Origin: Pseudomonadota bacterium
GTDB taxonomy: Bacteria > Pseudomonadota > Gammaproteobacteria > Xanthomonadales > Xanthomonadaceae
Length of the DNA stretch: 6,912 bases
NCBI GenBank assembly: GCA_023423675.1
Contig: JAFAFD010000056.1
Location: forward strand, 1 to 6,912
Direction: 5' to 3'
Positions 1-5,435 of the stretch are shown piece after piece. Each line of letters starts with the position of its first letter. The stretch's first letter is position 1. The notes beneath the pieces were generated by a model, which searched no databases, was not told the DNA's origin, and was given only the letters and a program-made list of their open reading frames with translations. The position numbers and the translations under genes were made by a program.

Positions 1-4
1 CCAG

Positions 5-27
5 GTAGTGCCGGCCGCTGGCCGGCA
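5..27 (+). repeat. SMAG-type REP element (GTAG-headed palindrome)
   Basis: GTAG at 5-8 is followed directly by TGCCGGCC (9-16), a GCT loop (17-19) and GGCCGGCA (20-27). The two arms are perfect 8-bp inverted repeats. A GTAG head joined to a GC-rich stem-loop is the hallmark of SMAG (Stenotrophomonas maltophilia GTAG) repeats, REP-like elements thought to be mobilised by RAYT (REP-associated tyrosine) transposases. It begins 6 bp beyond the sodB stop codon, so in sodB mRNA it would form a 3' hairpin that could stabilise the message or help end transcription. There is no T-tract on either side, so a classical intrinsic terminator is not supported. The head and stem are read directly; the family name is from memory of the family. 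Confidence 0.85.
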
Positions 28-33
28 GGCGCC

Positions 34-612
34 TCAGCGCAGCTGGCTCTCGGCGAATTCCCAGTTGACCAGCTGCCAGAACCCTTCCAGATAGCGCGCG
101 CGCTCATTCTGGTAGTCGGTGTAATACGCGTGTTCCCACACATCGCAGCACAGCAGCGGGGTGCTCTCGCCGGTCAGCGGCGTGCCTGCGTTGCGGGTCG
201 CCTGGATGCCGAGCTGGCCGCCGGGGTGCTGCACCAGCCAGACCCAGCCCGAGCCGAACAGCCCCAGCGCGGCGCGGTTGAATTCCTCGCGCAGGCGCTG
301 GCCATCGCCGAACTGGCGCTTGATGAGCTCACCCAGCCGGCCCTGCGGCTCGCCACCGCCACGCGGGCGCAGGCACTGCCAGTAGAAGCCGTGGTTCCAG
401 GCCTGGGCGGCGGCATCGAACAGCGTGCCCTGGGCCTGGCGGACGATCTCTTCCAGCGGCGCTTCTTCCCATTCGGTGCCGACGATGGCGGCATTGACCG
501 CATCCACGTAGGCGCGATGATGGCGGCTGTGATGCAGTTCCACGCTCTGCGCGGACAGGTGCGGCTGCAGGGAGCCGGAAAGGTAGGGCAGGGCAGGCAA
601 TTCGACGGGCAT
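34..612 (-). CDS. sodB: Iron superoxide dismutase
   Basis: Cytoplasmic enzyme that converts superoxide to oxygen and hydrogen peroxide. The 192 residues match the usual SodB length (193 in E. coli) and align with it without obvious gaps. The four metal ligands are all present: His27, His74 (in AWNHGFYW), Asp157 and His161 (in DVWEHAYY). The gateway Tyr35 and the second-shell His31 are also there. Gln70, four residues before His74, and the NAGTPL segment (141-146) are typical of the Fe type. Mn enzymes have a GGHANHS-like segment instead. There is no signal peptide. Two adjacent cysteines (155-156) precede ligand Asp157, where E. coli has Thr-Val. The ATG at 612 gives the canonical N-terminus (MPVELPALPY); no strong Shine-Dalgarno is seen before it. 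The gene is divergent from grxD. Fe specificity is inferred from motifs; cambialistic use of Mn cannot be excluded. Confidence 0.95.
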   Translation of the reverse strand: MPVELPALPYLSGSLQPHLSAQSVELHHSRHHRAYVDAVNAAIVGTEWEEAPLEEIVRQAQGTLFDAAAQAWNHGFYWQCLRPRGGGEPQGRLGELIKRQFGDGQRLREEFNRAALGLFGSGWVWLVQHPGGQLGIQATRNAGTPLTGESTPLLCCDVWEHAYYTDYQNERARYLEGFWQLVNWEFAESQLR

Positions 613-658
613 GGACAGGTTCGTGGCCAGGGGACGGCGGCAGCCGGTTCCATCGGCT

Positions 659-664
659 TACAAT
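659..664 (+). promoter_or_regulatory. Candidate -10 element in the sodB/grxD divergent region
   Basis: TACAAT matches the sigma-70 -10 consensus at five of six positions and lies 68 bp before the grxD start, which would give a leader of about 60 nt. No convincing -35 element is found at normal spacing. On the minus strand, TAGACT (complement of 681-686) is a weaker -10 candidate for sodB, also without a good -35. No AT-rich Fur-box-like sequence is visible in 613-731. Confidence 0.25.
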
Positions 665-687
665 GGCGGCTACCGTGGGCAGTCTAG

Positions 688-704
688 CCGACCACTGCGG
701 TCGG
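688..704. repeat. 6-bp inverted repeat between sodB and grxD
   Basis: CCGACC (688-693) and GGTCGG (699-704) form a perfect 6-bp inverted repeat around ACTGC. A G-T wobble and an A-T pair extend it outward to 686/706. It sits 27 bp before the grxD start and is followed by TTTGT. It could be an operator for a regulator acting on the divergent promoters, or a hairpin in the grxD leader. It is too short and too GC-rich to choose between these, or to exclude chance. Confidence 0.4.
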
Positions 705-720
705 TTTGTCCGGCGAAGCA

Positions 721-725
721 AGGAG
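721..725 (+). promoter_or_regulatory. Ribosome binding site of grxD
   Basis: AGGAG lies 6 nt before the GTG at 732 but 15 nt before the in-frame ATG at 741, which favours the GTG as the start. A second, weaker GAGG (727-730) lies 10 nt before the ATG, so the downstream start stays possible. Confidence 0.6.
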
Positions 726-731
726 TGAGGT

Positions 732-1052
732 GTGGCGGTAATGCAGCAAATCCAGGCCGAGGTGGATCGTTACCCGCTCGTGTTGTTCATGAAGGGCACC
801 CCGCAATACCCGATGTGCGGCTTTTCCAGCCGTGCCGTGCAGGCGTTGATGGCCGCCGGTGCCGTCGCGCTGCGCACGGTCAATGTGCTGGAGGAACCGG
901 AGATCCGCGCCAACCTGCCGCGCTTCTCCAACCTGCCGACGTTCCCGCAGCTGTTCATCAACGGGGAGTTGATCGGCGGCTGCGACATCGTCATGGAGCT
1001 GTTCGAAGCCGGCGAGCTCAAGCGCATCGTCGAAGAGGCCACCCAGGGATGA
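732..1052 (+). CDS. grxD: Monothiol CGFS glutaredoxin Grx4
   Basis: Cytoplasmic monothiol glutaredoxin of the Grx4 class. In this family a homodimer, or a heterodimer with BolA, holds a [2Fe-2S] cluster through the active-site cysteine and glutathione, and passes it to Fe-S targets. Counted from the GTG, the 106 residues show MKG (20-22), the CGFS active site (29-32) with the single reactive Cys29, LPTFPQLF (68-75) with the cis-proline Pro72 of the thioredoxin fold, and the glutathione-contacting GGCD (82-85). A further cysteine, Cys84, is also found at this position in E. coli GrxD. The C-terminus ends soon after the fold and lacks the longer E. coli tail. The GTG start is chosen from Shine-Dalgarno spacing; an ATG at 741 would remove three residues. 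The stop overlaps the next gene's start by ATGA, so the pair is probably one operon with coupled translation. Confidence 0.95.
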   Translation: MAVMQQIQAEVDRYPLVLFMKGTPQYPMCGFSSRAVQALMAAGAVALRTVNVLEEPEIRANLPRFSNLPTFPQLFINGELIGGCDIVMELFEAGELKRIVEEATQG

Positions 1053-1825
1053 GTGCCTGGCCATCGATGTCGGCGAACGGTGCGGCGCTCGATGGCCGTC
1101 CCCTGCAGGATCGCGTGGTCCTCATCGCCGGTGCCGGTGGCGGGCTGGGCAGTGCTGCGGCCATCGCGGCCGCCGAAGCGGGGGCCACCGTGGTGCTGAT
1201 GGGTCGCAAACCGCGGCGGCTGGACCGGGTCTACGCCCAGGTGCAGGCCGTGGGGCCCGAGCCCCTGCTGTATCCGCTGGACCTGGAAGGTGCCGGCCCC
1301 GATGACTATGCCGAACTGGCCCAGGCCCTGCAGCGTGAGCTGGGGCGGTTGGACGGCCTGCTGGTCTGCGCCGCGCATTTTCCCGGCCTGACCCCCTTCG
1401 AGCTGGCCGACCCGGCCAGTTTCGCCCGCGCCGTGCACGTCACCCTGACTGCTCCGGCGTGGCTGGCCCAGGCCTGCCTGCCGCTGCTCAAGCAGCGCGA
1501 TGATGCGGCGATGGTGTTCGCCGTCGATGCCCCGGAAAGGGTGGGGCAGGCCTACTGGGGCGGCTATGGCGTGGCCCAGCACGGACTGCGGGGGCTGATT
1601 GCCAGCCTGCACGATGAATTGGGCCGTACCCCCGTCCGGGTCAGTGGCCTGTATCCGGGCCCATTGCGCACCGCACTGCGGGCTCGCGCCTATTCAGTTG
1701 ACCAGGATCCGGCCGCCCGAGGCCCGGAAAAGGCCGCCGCTGCGGCCGTTGCGCTGCTTTCAGCCGCCGGCGCCCCGTGGCGCGGGCAGGTACTTGACGC
1801 CAGTCACACTACTGTCGCCAGTTAA
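1049..1825 (+). CDS. YciK-like SDR-fold protein with degenerate active site
   Basis: A 258-residue cytoplasmic protein of the short-chain dehydrogenase/reductase fold, closest in my reading to E. coli YciK (252 aa). Shared landmarks are the GAGGGLG dinucleotide-binding loop (28-34), a GRK after beta-2, LDG before beta-4, LPLL, a WGGY segment and a PGPLRTALRARA segment near the substrate loop. The classical Asn-Ser-Tyr-Lys tetrad is largely lost: Asn is replaced by Thr132, Ser (13 before Tyr) by Asp160, and Lys by Gln177; only Tyr173 remains. The NNAG motif is replaced by VCAA (106-109), and the Thr before the glycine loop by Ala27. The cofactor loop glycines are kept, so it may bind NAD(P) without ordinary SDR catalysis. 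The start is the ATG that overlaps the grxD stop, with GAAGAGG 10 nt before it. An ATG at codon 7 has no ribosome site. Function unknown. Confidence 0.85.
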   Translation: MSAWPSMSANGAALDGRPLQDRVVLIAGAGGGLGSAAAIAAAEAGATVVLMGRKPRRLDRVYAQVQAVGPEPLLYPLDLEGAGPDDYAELAQALQRELGRLDGLLVCAAHFPGLTPFELADPASFARAVHVTLTAPAWLAQACLPLLKQRDDAAMVFAVDAPERVGQAYWGGYGVAQHGLRGLIASLHDELGRTPVRVSGLYPGPLRTALRARAYSVDQDPAARGPEKAAAAAVALLSAAGAPWRGQVLDASHTTVAS

Positions 1826-1836
1826 CTGGACGATAA

Positions 1837-1856
1837 GACGGAATGAAGGTTCCGTC
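1837..1856. repeat. 7-bp hairpin after the grxD-SDR unit
   Basis: GACGGAA (1837-1843) and TTCCGTC (1850-1856) are perfect inverted repeats around the 6-nt loop TGAAGG, starting 11 bp after the SDR stop. No T-tract follows, so it is not a standard intrinsic terminator. It may be an mRNA 3'-end hairpin or an operator for the downstream receptor gene. No other terminator-like structure is seen between the two genes. Confidence 0.45.
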
Positions 1857-1914
1857 ACGATCTCGTTGCGATCCGGTGCCGCTTGTCGCACAACCGTCAC
1901 AATGATGGCGTAGC

Positions 1915-1932
1915 GTGTTAATCTAGTGTTAA
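1915..1932 (+). promoter_or_regulatory. Paired GTGTTAA repeats, possible promoter or operator
   Basis: GTGTTAA occurs at 1915-1921 and again at 1926-1932, an 11-bp repeat unit or about one helical turn. The same stretch reads as the inverted repeat GTTAA-N7-TTAAC (1917-1933). It is a markedly AT-rich island in a GC-rich gap, about 125 bp before the receptor start, as expected for a promoter or operator. GTCACA (1896-1901) is a possible -35 with 17 bp to TAATCT (1919-1924), but the -10 match is poor. The regulator is unknown. Confidence 0.35.
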
Positions 1933-1938
1933 CCGTTG

Positions 1939-1950
1939 CGGCAGCTGCCG
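1939..1950. repeat. 12-bp perfect palindrome in the receptor leader
   Basis: CGGCAGCTGCCG is a perfect 12-bp palindrome. It is flanked by ACCG (1932-1935) and CGGT (1955-1958), which are also complementary, so the whole segment 1932-1958 can be drawn as one interrupted stem. It begins 7 bp after the AT-rich repeat pair. If transcription starts near 1930, it would be a hairpin at the very 5' end of the receptor mRNA; otherwise it could be an operator. Confidence 0.45.
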
Positions 1951-1974
1951 TTCACGGTAGGGAACCCCAGATAA

Positions 1975-2058
1975 ATGTCCAGTCAGCCGCCCGCAAGGCT
2001 GGTTGGATGCGCTTTTTTTCCGCCATCGCCAACTCGCATCGAGGCTACCGAAAAATGA
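1975..2058 (+). CDS. Possible 27-residue leader ORF coupled to the receptor gene
   Basis: An ATG at 1975 opens a 27-codon frame that begins MSSQPPARLV and ends EATEK. Its TGA (2056-2058) overlaps the receptor ATG (2055-2057) as ATGA, an arrangement typical of translational coupling. AGGGA (1959-1963) lies 11 nt before the ATG, slightly long for a ribosome site. The frame contains two consecutive TTT Phe codons within a seven-T run (2013-2019), unusual for this GC-rich DNA, and one cysteine. The peptide has no recognisable family, signal sequence or membrane segment. It could be a leader peptide that controls receptor translation, or a chance ORF. Confidence 0.3.
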   Translation: MSSQPPARLVGCAFFPPSPTRIEATEK

Positions 2059-5000
2059 CCCACCCACTCCGGATGTCCAAGCTTACCCTTGGTCTCGTGG
2101 CTGCACTCGCCGCCGCCCCCGCCTTCGCCCAGAGCACCTCTGCCGGTGTCGGCGGCCAGGTGATCTCCCGCGCCGGCCAGCCCGTCGCCGGCGCTGAAGT
2201 CACCATCACCCACACCGAGTCGGGCACCGTTTCGCGTGCCACCACCGATGCGGCCGGTCGCTACAACGCCCGCGGCCTGCGCGTGGGTGGTCCGTACTCG
2301 ATCACCATCACCAAGCCGGGTGAAGGCACCAAGACCGAAGATGGCGTCTACCTGGGCGTGAACCAGACCGGCACCATCAACGCCACCCTGGCCGGCGATC
2401 TGTCGGGCGCGACCAATCTGGACACCGTGCAGGTCACCGCCGTCGGCGGTGGCTCGGAAGTGTTCAGCGCCACCAAAATGGGCTCCGGCACGAGCATCAG
2501 CCAGGAAACCATCGAGGCCATGCCGTCGGTGGGTGGCAACATCCAGGACATGATGCGTCTGGATCCGCGTATCGCCTTCGTGGATCGTGCTTCCGGCTCG
2601 ATCTCCGCCGGTGGCCAGAACCCGCGCTACAACGCTGTGCGCATCGATGGCGTCAACGCCAGCGATACCTTCGGCCTGGAAGGCAACAGCTTCCCGACGC
2701 GTCGCCAGCCGGTGTCGATGGAAGCGATCGAAGCCATCAACGTCGACCTGTCCAGCTACGACATCACCATCACCGGCGCTACCGGTGCGGTGGTGGACGC
2801 GGTCACCAAGTCGGGTACGAACGAATTCCACGGCTCGGTCTACGGCTACATGCGCGACGGCAGCTGGTTCGGTGACAACCCGGGCGGCGGCAAGTTCAAT
2901 GGCTTTGAGGACGAAAAGACCTACGGCTTCACCCTCGGCGGCCCGCTCGTCAAGGACAAGCTGTTCTTCTTCGCCAACTACGAAAAGTTCGAGCAGTCGG
3001 CTCCGGGTGCGGATATCGAAGGCAGCGCCATCGGTCGCGGCACCATCACCGATGCCCAGATCGCCCAGGCGCAGCAGATCTTCCAGGATCGTTACGGCGT
3101 CTCCGCCGGCACCTACGACGCGGCTTCGGACACCAATCTGGAAGAGTACGCGCTGAAGCTGGACTGGAACATCAGCGACAACCACCGCGCCAGCTTCCGC
3201 TACAGCAAGCTGGAGCAGGACAAGCTGCGCATCAACGGTTACGGCTCGACCACCGGTGCCTCGCTCAGCTCGTACTGGTATCAGCATGAGAAGAAGATCG
3301 AATCGTATGTCGGTCAGCTGTTCAGTGACTGGACCGAGAACTTCTCCACCGAAGTGAAGGCCAGCTACCGCGACTACTCCGCTATCCGTACCCCGTCGGC
3401 GCCGGGCACCCCGGCCATCCTGATCGGTTTCGGTGGCCTGAACTCCAACCGCGAGTCGGTCGCGAACCCGACCCTGTACCTCGGTACCGAAGCCAATACC
3501 CAGTACAACGAGCTCTACACCAAGACCTGGAACTACTTCGCCGCCGGCACCCTGACCCTGGGCGACCACGACGTCAAGTTCGGTGCGGATTTCAGCAAGA
3601 ACGAAATCTACAACCTGTACGCCCCGAACGTGGACGGCTACCTGGTCTACAACGGCATCGATGGCTTCCGCAACAACACCCCGGTGGTCATCACTGATCG
3701 TAATCCGGTCAGCGGCGGCGTTGAGAGCATGGCAGCCGATTATGATTACAGCACCCTCGGCCTGTTTGTGCAGGACACCTGGTACGTCAACAGCAACCTC
3801 ACCCTGACCATGGGTGTGCGCGCTGACAAGTACGACACCAACAAGGACACGGCCTACAACCAGCGTGCCAGCGAGTTCTTTGGTTACGACAACCGTTCCA
3901 TCGGTGACAACGGCTTCCTGATCCAGCCGCGCTTCGGTTTCAACTACACCTTCGACAGCGAGCGTCCGATGCAGCTGCGCGGCGGCGTGGGCCTGTTCCG
4001 TGGTGAAGCGCCGCAGGTGTGGCTGGGCAACATCTATGCCAACAACGGCGTGAACTTCACCCAGGGCACCGACTATCCGTTCGCAGGTCGTAACCGTCCG
4101 GCGCAGCAGGTCGTGAATTTCGTCTCCGACGATTTCCGTACCCCGTCGGTCTACAAGGCCAACCTCGCCTTCGACCATGAGCTGCCGTGGAATGGTCTGG
4201 TCGCATCGGCCGAGTTCCTGTACACCAAGGTCAAGGATGGCCTGTACTTCAAGCGTCTGGAGCTTGTGCAGCCGACCTACACCGGTGGTCCGGACGGCCG
4301 CAACTTCTACTGGGGCAATGTGGCCACGGCCTCCACCTCCAAGGCGAGCACCCCCAGCTGGGTCAGCGATGCCGTGCTGCTGGACAACACCGACAAGGGC
4401 CGCACCGCACAGCTGACCGTGTCGCTGTCCAAGCCGTTCTCGCCTGAGAGCGACTGGTCCTGGAGCCTGGGCTACACCTACACCGACGCCAAGGAAGTGG
4501 CCAGCAACACCTCGTCGGTCGCAACCTCGAACTGGAACAACAACTACATCTTCCAGGCCAACGAGAACGAGCTGGCGCGCTCGCGCTACGAGATCCGTGA
4601 TCGCGTGTCCGCTCAGCTGAACTGGAAGCACGCCTTCTTCGGTGATTACGAGACCCAGGTCGGCATGTTCTACGAAGGCCGCACCGGCCGTCCGTACAGC
4701 TGGGTGTACTCCAACGACATGAACGGCGACGGTCGCACCTACAACGACCTGTTCTATGTGCCGAAGGGTCGTGGCGACGTGCTGTTCACCGGCGGTGCCG
4801 CGATGGAAGAAGCCTTCTTCAACTGGCTGTCCAATAACAGTCAGCTGGAGCGCTACGCCGGCGGTGTCACCCCGCAGAATGCTGGCCGCGCAGGTTGGGT
4901 CAACACCTTCGACGTGCGCATCACCCAGCAGCTGCCGGGCTTCATGAAGGGTCACAAGTCGGAAATCTGGCTGGATATCCAGAACATCGGCAACCTGCTG

Positions 5001-5234
5001 AACAAGAAGTGGGGCCGGATCAACGACTTTGGCTTCTATGCTGACCAGGGTATTGCCAACTTCCGTGGCATCGACCCCAGCACCGGCAAGTACATCTACG
5101 AGTTCCGCGACCAGCGCGTCGGCAGCCTGAACCCGACGGTGACCGATCCGGCCTTCGCCAATGCTGATGCCGACGGTTTCAACACCGGCGTGTCGCAGTG
5201 GTCGCTGCAGCTGGGCTTCCGCTACAAGTTCTGA
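2055..5234 (+). CDS. Oar-like TonB-dependent outer-membrane receptor
   Basis: A 1059-residue outer-membrane beta-barrel of the Oar-like TonB-dependent transporter family. Domains in order: a signal peptide (1-25, cut after AFA); a carboxypeptidase-regulatory-like, immunoglobulin-type domain (about 28-115, from the GQVISRAGQPVAGAEVTI segment); a TonB-box-like DTVQVTA (123-129); a plug domain (about 135-255, with IDGVNASD at 197-204); the NEFHGS junction (256-261); then the barrel to a C-terminal FRYKF whose last Phe is the usual BAM recognition residue. I see no cysteines, as is common for barrel proteins. The ATG at 2055 is chosen because it gives a proper signal peptide; GAGG (2041-2044) lies 10 nt upstream. 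The in-frame upstream extension does not look like a protein. The substrate cannot be read: no siderophore or polysaccharide genes adjoin. The Myxococcus Oar family has been tied to protease export and development, but that role should not be assumed here. Confidence 0.93.
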   Translation: MTHPLRMSKLTLGLVAALAAAPAFAQSTSAGVGGQVISRAGQPVAGAEVTITHTESGTVSRATTDAAGRYNARGLRVGGPYSITITKPGEGTKTEDGVYLGVNQTGTINATLAGDLSGATNLDTVQVTAVGGGSEVFSATKMGSGTSISQETIEAMPSVGGNIQDMMRLDPRIAFVDRASGSISAGGQNPRYNAVRIDGVNASDTFGLEGNSFPTRRQPVSMEAIEAINVDLSSYDITITGATGAVVDAVTKSGTNEFHGSVYGYMRDGSWFGDNPGGGKFNGFEDEKTYGFTLGGPLVKDKLFFFANYEKFEQSAPGADIEGSAIGRGTITDAQIAQAQQIFQDRYGVSAGTYDAASDTNLEEYALKLDWNISDNHRASFRYSKLEQDKLRINGYGSTTGASLSSYWYQHEKKIESYVGQLFSDWTENFSTEVKASYRDYSAIRTPSAPGTPAILIGFGGLNSNRESVANPTLYLGTEANTQYNELYTKTWNYFAAGTLTLGDHDVKFGADFSKNEIYNLYAPNVDGYLVYNGIDGFRNNTPVVITDRNPVSGGVESMAADYDYSTLGLFVQDTWYVNSNLTLTMGVRADKYDTNKDTAYNQRASEFFGYDNRSIGDNGFLIQPRFGFNYTFDSERPMQLRGGVGLFRGEAPQVWLGNIYANNGVNFTQGTDYPFAGRNRPAQQVVNFVSDDFRTPSVYKANLAFDHELPWNGLVASAEFLYTKVKDGLYFKRLELVQPTYTGGPDGRNFYWGNVATASTSKASTPSWVSDAVLLDNTDKGRTAQLTVSLSKPFSPESDWSWSLGYTYTDAKEVASNTSSVATSNWNNNYIFQANENELARSRYEIRDRVSAQLNWKHAFFGDYETQVGMFYEGRTGRPYSWVYSNDMNGDGRTYNDLFYVPKGRGDVLFTGGAAMEEAFFNWLSNNSQLERYAGGVTPQNAGRAGWVNTFDVRITQQLPGFMKGHKSEIWLDIQNIGNLLNKKWGRINDFGFYADQGIANFRGIDPSTGKYIYEFRDQRVGSLNPTVTDPAFANADADGFNTGVSQWSLQLGFRYKF

Positions 5235-5256
5235 TGAACTGACGTAGTTGCCGCAC

Positions 5257-5292
5257 ACGGAAACGGCCGGGGCAGCCCGGCCGTTTTCCGTT
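5257..5292 (+). terminator. Intrinsic terminator of the receptor gene
   Basis: The inner arms ACGGCCGGG (5263-5271) and CCCGGCCGT (5276-5284), around loop GCAG, extend outward through two more A-T pairs. After a single bulged T (5287), four further pairs (ACGG with CCGT) follow, for about 15 bp in total. The 3' arm contains TTTT and is followed by TT. It lies 22 bp after the receptor stop. The T-rich 3' side is interrupted by CCG, so efficiency is uncertain, but position and stem strength support termination. Confidence 0.8.
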
Positions 5293-5305
5293 CAGGCGAA
5301 AGTCC

Positions 5306-5334
5306 TTGCGGGCGTGCGGGCGGGGGCGTAGCAT
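5306..5334 (+). promoter_or_regulatory. Weak candidate promoter between the two terminators
   Basis: TTGCGG (5306-5311) and TAGCAT (5329-5334) are separated by 17 bp and lie downstream of the receptor terminator. The matches to TTGACA and TATAAT are three and four of six. A transcript from here would start near 5341. The -10 also falls inside the 5' arm of an inverted repeat (GGCGTAG 5325-5331, CTACGCC 5355-5361), which could instead be an operator or an RNA stem. Confidence 0.25.
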
Positions 5335-5340
5335 CCCCTC

Positions 5341-5435
5341 TCGTGCGCGGCGCACTACGCCGCCTGGCGGTCCCGGAACGGCGAACGCGGGCAGCACATA
5401 TCCAACGGTCGGGTTTCCCGGCCGTTTTGCTTTTT
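5341..5435 (+). ncRNA. Candidate small RNA or ppnN leader
   Basis: The segment between the receptor terminator and ppnN has no credible ORF but ends in a textbook intrinsic terminator 45 bp before ppnN. Something must therefore be transcribed into it from the receptor side: read-through, an independent small RNA from the weak promoter at 5306-5334, or a ppnN leader with an attenuator. Possible pairings are GTGCG (5343-5347) with CGCAC (5351-5355), CCCG (5372-5375) with CGGG (5388-5391), and, for a longer transcript, GGCGTAG (5325-5331) with CTACGCC (5355-5361) and CAGGC (5293-5297) with GCCTG (5362-5366). Short pairings arise easily in GC-rich DNA. I do not recognise a known RNA family or riboswitch. 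Start is inferred; the end is set by the T-tract. Confidence 0.3.
5404..5435 (+). terminator. Strong intrinsic terminator just upstream of ppnN
   Basis: AACGGTCGGG (5404-5413) pairs with CCCGGCCGTT (5417-5426) through ten pairs, including one G-T wobble, around a TTT loop. It is followed by TTGCTTTTT (5427-5435). This is the best-formed terminator in the window. Because it is the second one after the receptor gene and lies close to the ppnN ribosome site, it may end a small RNA or regulate ppnN by attenuation instead of simply backing up the first terminator. Confidence 0.85.

Noticed and set aside
663..728. A 21-codon ORF ending 3 bp before the grxD GTG
   Set aside because: Its ATG overlaps the candidate -10 element TACAAT and has no ribosome site, so it is unlikely to be translated or even fully transcribed.
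613..731. Fur box controlling sodB or grxD
   Set aside because: No GATAAT-like AT-rich repeats are present in this GC-rich region.
611..1048. In-frame upstream extension of the SDR gene
   Set aside because: This part overlaps grxD in another frame, is Arg/Gly/Ala-rich and has no SDR features. The ATG at 1049 with a ribosome site explains the real start.
2013..2019. Seven-T run as an intrinsic terminator or attenuator before the receptor
   Set aside because: The nearest stem (1984-2001) is weak and ends 11 nt before the T-run, so the geometry does not fit an intrinsic terminator.
1926..2054. N-terminal extension of the receptor from a GTG at 1926
   Set aside because: It would bury the signal peptide 43 residues inside the protein and runs through the probable promoter and leader. 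The ATG at 2055 gives a normal exported protein.
1983..5258. A 1091-codon open frame antisense to the whole receptor gene
   Set aside because: It is codon-aligned with the receptor. Stops in that antisense frame need TTA, CTA or TCA sense codons, which this GC-rich genome avoids. The translation is low-complexity Val/Gly/Ala/His/Arg-rich with no domain.
5341..5400. Signal recognition particle (4.5S) RNA, suggested by a CCGGAA...GGGCAGC stretch
   Set aside because: The conserved SRP core (AGGTCCGGAAGG followed closely by AGCAGCC) is not present, and the spacing of the matching pieces is wrong.
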